Part shown: piece after piece, positions 11,240 through 19,806 of the stretch
How the letters are laid out: every line of letters begins with the position of its first letter
How positions within the stretch are numbered: the first letter of the stretch is position 1
NCBI GenBank assembly: GCA_003254885.1
Contig: QANT01001255.1
Coordinates: 1-37,056 of the forward strand
Length of the DNA: 37,056 nt
From: Purshia tridentata
Taxonomy: Eukaryota; Streptophyta; Magnoliopsida; Rosales; Rosaceae
Direction: 5' to 3'
Position numbers and translations under genes: made by a program
The notes under the pieces: generated by a model
What the model saw: the letters and a program-made list of their open reading frames with translations, nothing else
Databases searched by the model: none
Told to the model about the DNA's origin: nothing

Positions 11240-12000
11240 GTATTTGGACCTTGTTTGTATGAATTTTTTAACCCTTTAGAACATTATAGGCTCAATAACT
11301 GGACTTACTAATGTAGCTTTTTTAATAGGAGTTATTTTGTTTGAACAGTTTTCATCTATTAGTTTCAACCTTTTTAATATGGATGTTTGCCAGTGGCACT
11401 GAACTTCTCTATTTGGGATTTTTCTTACCAGTTTATTCTCCTTTATCTATGTATTGCAAACAATAATGTGGTGTTTTCAGGCCAAAAGACTTCTAATTAG
11501 CATACTGATATACTCCTTTGCATCTAATTCACTGTCATGTTGATTCTTCTTTGTAGGAATTTTGGTTTTCATTTGCATTTGGTTGGCAAACTATGTATAG
11601 TAGTATGGGATATATCCACTGCATGTAGGAGGTAACAACTTTAGCTTTCCAATTATCCCTCCATAAAATTCAGTTCTATCCATAAATAAATTTTATCTTC
11701 AGCTACTAACAAGTTTATTAACAACACAGCTTCTTTGTCACAATAGTTCCAAAATATGACTGAAAGTTGAATTGAGTACAAGCATACATATATGATTATA
11801 TAAGTAGCAGTAGCATTGATTTTCATTGCTATAATAGTTTTTTATTCTTTGGAGTAAACATTAAAACAAGGATATAATGTTTTGAGATATTTCTTTATGA
11901 ATTTTATTATGCTATTTAAACCTGCATGTTGTCTCCTCCATTAGTAATTCACTTTTCTTCTACCTTTTTGTTTTCTTCTTATATTTTCTATTGGTTTCAG
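11240..12000 (+). other. Intron-like part of element C between the two copia insertions
   Basis: AT-rich with many T-runs and no open frame of note. It ends in a good acceptor (CTATTGGTTTCAG) at 12,000, so it looks like captured intron sequence. I see no gene or RNA in it. Confidence 0.45.
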
Positions 12001-12140
12001 GAAGAGTGTTGACAAAGAGAGGGGTGAGGATTGTGATCCCAGCAAGAGATTTTGAGAAAGCAGCTTAAGTAAAAGAGGAGATTCAAAAGGAAAGTCCAAA
12101 TGCATGCCTATTTCATCCTTTCTTGGGTAGATTTTTGAAT
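12001..12140 (+). pseudogene. Captured exon fragment of a TIC32-like short-chain dehydrogenase
   Basis: After the acceptor at 12,000 the frame reads RVLTKRGVRIVIPARDFEKA, then A, a TAA stop, then VKEEIQKESPNAC. This matches the second Rossmann strand and following helix of plant TIC32-like short-chain dehydrogenases/reductases (family pattern ETARVLAxRGxxVxxxARN...A...K..I....PNA). The NAD(P)-binding TGxxxGIG motif, which should lie upstream, is missing and no catalytic YxxxK is seen. The in-frame stop and lost flanks make it a non-functional fragment carried by element C. Confidence 0.6.
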
Positions 12141-12224
12141 AAGTGTTTAGATTTGTGAAGAATTGCTTAAACTATATTGAAAGTTTCTAGAATGATGTAG
12201 CACAATATTGTAAAATGTAAACCT

Positions 12225-12401
12225 TGTTGTAAAATATATGTAACTAGAGTTTTTGGAGGCAGAGAAAATCTCACAGTTCTCTTATTCATTCAGGAATATA
12301 TATGCTTATACAGAGGTAGGGTTTACTCACTTTAATAAATTACAAGTATACCTTTTAAACTAATTACTGGAATAGCCACACTAATAAAGATATTTACAAC
12401 A
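12225..12401 (-). repeat. 3' LTR of Copia-II
   Basis: 177 bp, colinear with 17,996-18,174. The minus-strand polypurine tract AAGGGGGAG adjoins it (12,402-12,410). Confidence 0.92.
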
Positions 12402-12439
12402 CTCCCCCTTGAATATTTCATGTCATTAGTGTTGTCTCT

Positions 12440-12860
12440 GCTATGCACTTCTAAGTTGCCTCGTCAAAACTTTGCCAGGTAATAAAAACCCTGTGGGAAC
12501 AAAAACAACCCTGGTCAAAGGAGAAAAGAGTACAACGCACGTGAGTGTGGACTTTTCGCATTAGGACCTTGAAAGTAGGTGAAGTCATCTCATAGTATAT
12601 CAATGAAAGCGGAGTGCATTTAGGGTTGCTACACCAAAACCTTGCCCAGTAAACCCAGTAGGACAAACTCGTGGTCGAAGGAAAAAGATGAGCAAATGCA
12701 TATATATCAAATTGAGGCATCTTCAGGATGCTGTATAAGTGGGGTGACCATGCCAAGATGTGCCTCATTAAAACCTTGCTAGGTAACAAAACCCAGTGGG
12801 ACAAAATAATCCTGGACGAAGGACAAAAGAGTATACGATGGTCAAGTGAGTATGCCTCAG
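12440..12860 (-). repeat. Three imperfect copies of a non-coding unit between RNase H and PPT of Copia-II
   Basis: A cassette of the type AAAACCTTGCC[A]GGTAA...AACCC[A]GTGGGAC...TGG[T/A]CGAAGGA...AAAAGAGTA occurs near 12,465-12,535, 12,635-12,695 and 12,768-12,835. Units are about 115-165 bp apart and in the same orientation. It occupies the space normally taken by the untranslated region between pol and the polypurine tract. The open frames across it on the minus strand only reflect the repeat. Confidence 0.8.
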
Positions 12861-12944
12861 GATACTCCCCCTGATATCGACTTCCTATGAAGACTATATA
12901 CTATGTAAATCAAACAATCTACGCAAGCCAATACCTTAAACATG

Positions 12945-15900
12945 TTTCAAGAATGTGGGCTTTCATAGTGACTTGGTGAAGAAGATCTGCAGGATTGTCT
13001 TGAGATCGGATCTGGTTGACTCCAATCTTCTGATGCTCTTATTGCTGATGGTTGAAGAAGAACTTCAGTGCAATATACTTTGTGTTGTCTTCTTTTATGA
13101 AACCCATCTTCATCTGCTTGATGCAAGCGGCACTATCTTTTGAGATAATGGTTAGTTCATTAGTGGTGGAATACAGCCCACGCGTACTTCGAACATGCTT
13201 GGTAACGGCTTCAAGCCAACACATTCACGAACTGTCTCATAAAGAGCTAGAATCTCAGCATGATTCGAAGAGGTAGCAACAAAGGTCGATTCGTAGACCT
13301 CTAAGATATTGCTGTATTTCCAATGGTAAAGACATAACCAATTTGGGAACGCGCCTTGTGCTGGTCTAATAGATAACCCCTGTCAGAAAATCCAACAAGG
13401 CATGTATCATTTCGAGGGCCAAAGAGGGGTTCAACCCATTCCAAGATACGTAGGGATAGAATAAGCCCATATCCCTCATGCTTCTAAGGTAGAGGAAAAT
13501 GTCTTTTATGTCATTCCAGTGGCGGCATGTTGGCGCAGAGCTATATCTAGCTAGCAAGGTCACAGCGAATGTGATATCTGGTCTAGTGCATTGAGCCAAG
13601 TACAATAACGAGCCTATTGCACTTAGGTATGGAACTTCTGGTGCTAATACCTCTTCATTATCATTTGTGGGACGAAACAGATCCTTTTTGGGATCTAGAC
13701 TACGGACGATCATGTGTATGCATGAAGGCTTCGCTTTATCCTCATTAAAGTGCCTTAACATCTTTTGGATGTATTTCGATTGATGAACCAAAATCCCATC
13801 TACACAATACTCGAGCTCCAGGCCGAGACAGAAATTCGTTCTCCCAAGATCTTTCATCGAATTCCAACTTCAGGTGCTTAGCAGTCTCATTGATCGCTTC
13901 AAGAGCACCAAATAGATTTATGCTATCAACATAAACAACCGCAACAGCAAATCTGAAACTTGTTTTCCTAATAAACACGCATGGGCACAGTTCATTATTC
14001 AAATATCTCTTTCCGATCAAATATTCACTTAGATGGTTATACCACATCCGTCCGAATTATTTGAACCCATAAAGTGAAGGCCTCAAACGAATGGAGAGCG
14101 TGTTCCGTGGTCTAGAACTGTTTGCATTGGGTATCTTAAGTCCTTCAAAAACTTTCATATATATCTCTGTATCAGGATCCCCATAGAGATAAATTGTGAC
14201 CACATCCATAAGCTGCATATTTAGTTTTTCGGAAACTACCAAACTGATAAGGTAGCGAAACGTTATGACGTTCATTACGAGAGAATACATCTCATCATAA
14301 TCAATCCCAGGGCATTGAGAAAATCCTTGCGCCACTAGACAAGCCTTGTATCTCACAATATCGTTTTTCTCATTATGATTCCTTACAAATATCCATTTAA
14401 ATTCTACAGGTTTAACATGGGGAGGTGTAGAGACGACAGGCCCAAACACTCTTCTCTTTGTCAAGGAATATAATTCAGCCAGGATTGCTTCTTTCCATTT
14501 TGGCCAGTCGTCTCGACATTGACATTCATCAACGAAGCGAGGTTCGATGTCATCGCTAGTTATGATTTCGGTAGCTACCACGAATACAAATATATCATCG
14601 ATGATAATCTCATTTTGATTCTAGATCTCACATAAGCATGTATAATTTATCAAGATTTCTCTGTTCTCGAGAGTGGGTTCAAATGTTGGAGCGTCCCCCA
14701 ACATCGTCTCTTCCTGGACGAACCCATAATCCGAAACAATCTCGTGAGATGGATCGATTGAGGTTGCAAAGTCAAAAAGATTCATTTGTGCCAAATTTAC
14801 CCTCTTCTAGGATAAGAATCCTTCACACCTAGTGGTCTACCTCACTTCTGGGTAGGGACATATGACTGGTTAGCCACCATGGCTGTACCTCGTCCATTTA
14901 GGACGACACGTCCTACAGGGACGACAAGCCCTACGGGGACGACACGTCCTATAGGGATGACACGTCCTACAGGGACAGATATCCTTGCAGGCACGTTTAC
15001 AATAGGTATATGTGATCTCGTCACTTTAGCTAGATCAGAGAAAGCTTCTGGCTACATTCCGTAGATTTAGAATTCTCCGCAATTCACTATAACATTGTGC
15101 GGTTCGGGGATCGACATGAGACATAGTGGGGATATTTCACGTCAATTCACGTCGTTCATCAAGAACGGTGACGTTTTTATCTCCCTCTAACGACAGAAAA
15201 ACTATCTCTTCAAAGTGATAATCCGCAAATCTGGCGGAAAAGAGATCGCATGTCAAGGGCTTTAAAAATATATATATAATGGATGGGGATTATAACCAAC
15301 CAATCCTTTCTTAAGGGCCCAATTTTTTACGTTGTGGCGACACAATTGGCACATAAACTACACACCCAAATATGCGTAAGTACGAAACGTCAGGTTCGTA
15401 CCCAGTTGCCAACTGTAACGCAGAGTAAGGTTGGATAGCAGTGGGCCTCAACCGAACCAACCTAACTGCTGGTAAGATTGTATAGCCCCATACAGAAAAA
15501 TGGTGAAATCTTTATTAGTCTTTGCATATGATGGTCTAGCATTCAACTTTCCCAACGAGCAGTCTTGGCATAGTGTATCACTAAACACAAGATAGTAAAG
15601 GGATGCCCGTGTGATGAATTGAGGATACGGCACATCATACTTTGATCTAGGTGTTCTTACCGGTCATGCCATAGCAAGAAGCTGCTCAAATTGGTTAGCG
15701 TCTGGCTATCTATATGGTTTGCCTCAATCAATCTAATGGTCGTCATATAAAGACCACTCGAGAGAAATTTCAATTTCCCAATGTATGCTTCTGGCCGTAC
15801 AAGTTGAAAATTATGCAAAGATATTCTACTCCATTTTCCTCGGTGGTTTCAACATAATAACCGTTGGTTCGAATATCCTTAAAACTCAACAACGTTCTTC

Positions 15901-16115
15901 TAGAACATGGAGAATATAAGGCCTCATTAATGGTAAATTCAGTATCATTGGACAACATAAAGTGGGCTTTGCCATGGCCCTCTATCAGGTTGGATTGGCC
16001 TGATATGGTTGTCACAGAAGTATGAGTAGGCAATAAGTTTGAAAAATACTTCCGTTCTCAAAGTATAGTGTGCATAGTAGCACTGTCAGCTAGACAACAA
16101 ACTTCCCCACAAAAC
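12945..16115 (-). pseudogene. Copia-II pol remnant without integrase core
   Basis: Reading right to left: protease LADSATMHTIL (about 16,055-16,110; D-S-A); a conserved post-protease block (ISGQSNLIEGHGKAHFML); a pre-integrase tail CSLGKLNARPSYAKTNKD (15,490-15,560); then a jump straight to integrase C-terminal sequence, so the DDE core is gone. RT follows (WKEAILAELYSL, VKPVEFKWIFVRN, YKACLVAQGFSQCPGIDYDE; 14,057-14,581), with YVDS in place of the catalytic YVDD near 13,925. Next come the RT connection (IGSLLYLAQCTRPDITFAV) and RNase H (about 13,039-13,300), ending near 12,945. Several frameshifts and stops separate these blocks. It cannot encode an active polyprotein. Confidence 0.88.
14893..14985 (-). 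repeat. 18-bp in-frame tandem repeat in the IN-RT linker of Copia-II
   Basis: About five units of GGGACGACACGTCCTATA type, 18 bp each. On the minus strand they read as a hexapeptide repeat close to V-P-V-G-R-V. The position corresponds to the variable linker between integrase and reverse transcriptase. The repeat is in frame with the surrounding minus-strand pol remnant, so it probably arose while that frame was still open. Confidence 0.8.
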
Positions 16116-16429
16116 ATGCCTATTCATAAACTTAATTCAATGTATGAAAATAAATAATTTCATTGAATTAATATTCAAACATAACAAAATTTCCAAAACT
16201 AATGATCCAAAACATAAATCACCAAAATAATCCGAATATGAATCATTATTCAGATAAGAAAATAAATATGGCACAAGTGCTGATCATAACCATGTTCTCG
16301 AGTTTTCAGTCCTCGTAAGTGTCTAAAAGAAGCCTGGAAATCAGTGATCTCTAGGGTGGTATTTATAGGAAATGATCCTTCGACGAAGTTGGTCTCACGA
16401 GGTCCGCCACTGGCGTAATACTCTTCTAT

Positions 16430-17272
16430 AGCTTGTGCTAATGCACAACAGGTGCGAGACCAATGATCATTTCCTCCACAATGGTGACATAGATCAATTT
16501 GATTATGATTATGGGGGCAACAGGCGGACTAGTGTTCCTCTTATTTTGAGTTCTTAGAGCCGAGTAACCGTGATTCCCACCACGTGGGCTTTGGTCACGG
16601 GAACTGGGTTTATGTGGGCCTTGGCTGCTTGAGCCTTGACCACGTTGACCTCGATCATATGAAGCGTTCTTCTGAGAACCTTTCCTTCCATTTCTCGGGC
16701 GATCAAATAGTGAGCCCTTTTTATGACCTCGGTTTCCCATTTCACCATTTGAATCGCGATGAGCAACATTGTTTGCTTCAGGCAATGCTGTTGCTTTAGT
16801 ACCGGCTGGTCGAGCTTGATCATTATTTAATAATCAGTTGTTGATCATTGTTTAATAATCAGTTGTTGTTTTTTTGGTGAGCAACAAAGTAGTGCTCAAT
16901 TCTAAAAACTTGGTAAAATGCCTCTTCCTGTATTGTTGCTTCTGGACCAAATAAGAGGTAGGGAAGATAAAGCAAATCTTTCCAATGGGTCAACTTTAGT
17001 GAGCTCCTCCCCACAAAATTTTAGGAGTGAACAAATCAAGCAAATCTCTAAAAATTTTAAATCCTAAAAATGGATGTTCTACTAGTCATGTCTTGCTTCG
17101 TGCAAGAAAATGGTCCTTAAGTGGTTAAACCGTTCTTCTAGAGCGACTCAAAAAGCTCGTGGATCCTCTTCAGCAAGGTACTCAAATGAAGCTTTATATC
17201 TTGAGTCCACTTTAGATAGTTTCTTCTGGAAACTTCCAAAGCAACAAAATCAAGCTTATTGAGATTTGACAT
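16430..17272 (-). pseudogene. Copia-II gag remnant
   Basis: The minus-strand ATG at 17,272-17,270 opens MSNLNKLDFVALEVSRRNYL followed by KWTQDIKLHL, the usual start of a copia UBN2/retrotransposon gag. The frame breaks soon after, near 17,145. A CCHC zinc knuckle, CHHCGGNDHWSRTC, is readable near 16,440-16,485 but in a different frame from the basic Gly/Ser-rich segment upstream of it (16,500-16,785). A direct duplication of about 24 bp (GATCATT[A/G]TTTAATAATC) lies at 16,817-16,868. Confidence 0.82.
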
Positions 17273-17649
17273 TCTCAAGAAAGGTACAAATAATAATATT
17301 TAGTGCTTTCGGCAATAACATCCATAAGCAACTAATAAGAACTTCAAGTTCTATAACATGGTAATATGAATTCATATTAGACATGTAAAATCTACTGGTT
17401 TTATCATGTATAGTGAATTTATAAAGGAAACTTCAAGTTCCTTATATGGCATTATCGAAACTTCAGGTTCGATATTTATGTATGAACTACTGGTTCATTA
17501 ATTACCTGCAATTTCTACACATATACTCTAATGCAGAAATTTAAACAAATAAAATATTTATATAATTCAAGTAGAATTGGAAATATCACAAGATTGCTCA
17601 TATAAATGATTCTATCATTTAGAGTATAAATATTAAGGAAAATAAGTAA

Positions 17650-17790
17650 TATCTAACAAAACACATTAGTACAGTGGTAAGGTACATACATGTGGCCTGC
17701 AGGTTCCTAGTTTGAATCCCAGAGACGGAAATTTTCGATTACCAGCAAATTAAGTTAAATTAATTTTCTCCCTTTTTTTAATCATTCAAT
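17650..17790 (+). mobile_element. Possible tRNA-derived SINE inside Copia-II
   Basis: TAGTACAGTGG (17,667-17,677) fits a Pol III A box and GTTTGAATCC (17,710-17,719) a B box, about 33 bp apart. A T-rich end follows near 17,775. It reads like the tRNA-related head of a short SINE, not an intact tRNA: no acceptor stem can be paired. No clear target duplication was found, so the borders are approximate. Confidence 0.45.
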
Positions 17791-17995
17791 CCAAAAACAT
17801 GAACAAAGAGTATATAATCTCAATTACATCAACCATATAGATTTAGGGTTCATGCCTCATGGAGATTTTTACATGCTATCAAGGTTTAACAAGCATGAAA
17901 ACAAAAAATTGTTCTAAAAAACCTATTTGGTTAAAGAATAGATTGACTCTTTTGTTTGGCGATCTACAATCTCAGAGCTTTTCGTGCTGATAACA

Positions 17996-18174
17996 TGTTG
18001 TAAAATATATGTAACTAGAGTTTTTGGAGGCAGAGAGAATCTCACAGTTCTCTTATTCATTCAAGAATATATATATGCTTATACAGAGGTAGGGTTTACT
18101 CACTTTAATAAATTACAAGTATACCCCTACAACTAATTACAGGAGTAGCCACACTAATAAAGATATTTACAACA
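17996..18174 (-). repeat. 5' LTR of Copia-II
   Basis: 179 bp. The degraded primer-binding site lies just inside the element (17,984-17,995), which fixes the orientation as minus. Confidence 0.92.
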
Positions 18175-18624
18175 AGCCTTACTATTATTAACTATGAAAT
18201 GAATTGCTTAGTTGGTTATAATAAATTTGTTTTGTTTTGGTTATTCATTTTAGTTTGTAGTATAATTCGCGACAAATTTGAACATAACGGGCGACAAAAT
18301 GAATATAATTGGTGAAAAAATTTTGCGATTCTTTGAGAAAATTGTGACTAAATTTGTACAATAGGCGACCAATTTTGGCACTAAAAATGAAATGTTGCAC
18401 AATTCTTATGGGCTCATTGGCAATGAAATATTGCTATTTGGCAACGAAATATAAGTTCATCTCAATAGGTAATTAGCAACGGAATCATTTTTTTCATTGC
18501 CAATTATCAAAGGTGACGCGCTATAGGCGACAAAATATTTCGGACGCCAATAGTTTTTGGCGACGAAATATAAGTTTTTAACAACAAAATTGTTTTGTCG
18601 CTAAATGTGATTTTTCTTGTAGTG

Positions 18625-19028
18625 TATTGTTCATAGTATGTTGTATGTTTTTCATTAAAGCTTCAATTTGATCAATTCTACTAGTTAAGGTCTTATGTCC
18701 TTACTAAGCCATTGATTCGAGCTTATCCCCTCATAGACTTTGCAGGTATTTAATCGAGAGTTAGTACGGAGCCAATTAAAAGAAGTCTTTGTGTTTAAAC
18801 GTGAGCTGAGTCAAAGGTCGATTATGATTTGAGAAGAGAGTGGTGTAAAGTTCAGGAGAAGGACTACATTTTGTAAATTAAGCTTGAATTCGTTTGTAAT
18901 AAGAAGTTAATTTTTTATATTTTAATTTTCGTATCACATTCTGGTTATAAAAGTTAATTTTATAATTAGAGTGTGATTCACTCCTTAATCCGAAATTATA
19001 CTCTTAAATCCCAGATTGGGGCATGACA
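18625..19028 (+). mobile_element. Gypsy-type LTR B, right part
   Basis: It ends GATTGGGGCATGACA at 19,028 followed by CATTC (19,029-19,033), the TSD partner of 986-990. The last 70 bases match the reverse complement of the left edge of LTR D at 4,571 (shared features GTGATTCAC, then AAATC, then GGGGC[A/G]TGACA). B and D are therefore members of related LTR families in opposite orientation. The superfamily assignment to Ty3/gypsy rests only on LTR length and end sequence and is an inference. Confidence 0.65.
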
Positions 19029-19452
19029 CATTCATACAACAGTTCTTTGGTAACACCCTAGTATGAAAGACATAGATATGTCAATTGCAAGTTGCTTAAT
19101 TGCCCGCACAACAGTTATTATCAAAAAAACCATTGTCTTAATTAATAGGTATTTTAGCTCATTGTTATACCTAAATTAATTGTATAGTACATGCATGTAA
19201 CATAAACCGTTGTTTAATATAGTATGTGTTATACATTTGTATTAAAACAAGAATCGATTAAGCCAATGGTTTTTAAGGGTACATATACAACAGTTTTACA
19301 TAAAATCGTTGTGTTAATGTCATTAACACAAAATAAAATAAAAAACTGTTGTCTAGTTATACCCTAATAGACTCTGGTCGATAAGATGACAATATTTGGG
19401 AATACTAGACAATGATTTTTATCCATTGTGTATTAACTTTTTTATTGTAGTG
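19029..19452. mobile_element. Right end of outer CACTA-like element A
   Basis: The stretch ends TTTTTTATTGTAGTG at 19,452, which on the other strand reads CACTACAATAAAAAA, a typical CACTA-superfamily terminus. Inward lie repeated motifs such as ACAACAGTT, AAACCGTTGT and CAATGGTTTT, matching those at 651-990. No transposase is seen in the window, so A is non-autonomous or gutted. Its right end is about 350 bp from the stop codon of the TNL gene. Confidence 0.6.
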
Positions 19453-19806
19453 ATTCTTTTTATTAGCTAATTTTAAAATGAATGTCTATATTTCTTCAAT
19501 AATATATATATATATGGCACTAAAATATCATTGTTAAGTAACCTTATTTGCACAAAAAGCTAACTTGAAGGTATGACATTATGCCCTCCCATTATCCAAA
19601 AAATGACTTAATTAAAGAGTGCTTTAGGTGATTTATTAAGGTACATATTCATGAGATTAAGGGCATTTTTGGCATTAAAATTCATTTATAATCATGAGAG
19701 AGAGAGAGAGAGAGAGATGACTTATGAGGAAGTTGATGCTGATGGATGGTCATTGGAATTGGATACACGTGCTTCAACCGCGAAACTTGTGTGATACTTC
19801 CACGAG
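19453..19806. other. Spacer between transposon stack and TNL; probable TNL 3' UTR
   Basis: AT-rich with no gene. On the minus strand an AATAAA polyadenylation signal lies at 19,637-19,632, about 170 nt past the TNL stop. A (GA)11 microsatellite at 19,696-19,717 would fall in the 3' UTR. The signal is a motif match only. Confidence 0.45.

Larger units (their letters stand above)
12225..18174 (-). mobile_element. Ty1/copia LTR retrotransposon Copia-II, heavily decayed
   Basis: Short LTRs at 12,225-12,401 and 17,996-18,174 (TGTTGTAAAA...TTTACAACA) are flanked by AACCT (12,220-12,224) and AGCCT (18,175-18,179), a TSD with one later change. On the minus strand the 5' LTR at the right is followed at once by TGTTATCAGCAC, a degraded initiator-Met tRNA primer-binding site. 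The left LTR is preceded by the purine tract AAGGGGGAG. The gene order on the minus strand is gag, protease, pre-integrase, (integrase core lost), RT, RNase H. I count about 8 substitutions and one 2-bp indel between the LTRs. Confidence 0.92.
1690..18624. mobile_element. Non-autonomous CACTA-like element C carrying host-gene pieces
   Basis: The right end, ...TTTTTCTTGTAGTG at 18,624, reads CACTACAAGAAAAA on the other strand, a CACTA-type terminus. Both edges carry the same kind of subterminal repeats built on GGCGAC, GCAACGAAA and TTGGCGACGAAATATA (1,690-1,925 and 18,240-18,624). After subtracting Copia-I and Copia-II the element is about 3 kb. No transposase is seen; instead there are exon-like fragments of unrelated genes, which is the Pack-TE pattern. 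The left terminus is eroded or unrecognised, so the start is approximate. Confidence 0.55.

Noticed and set aside
17660..17725. A tRNA gene
   Set aside because: A and B boxes are present, but no acceptor or anticodon stem pairs; a SINE head fits better.
19696..19717. GAGA-type regulatory element
   Set aside because: A plain (GA)11 microsatellite in the probable 3' UTR of the TNL; no evidence of regulation.
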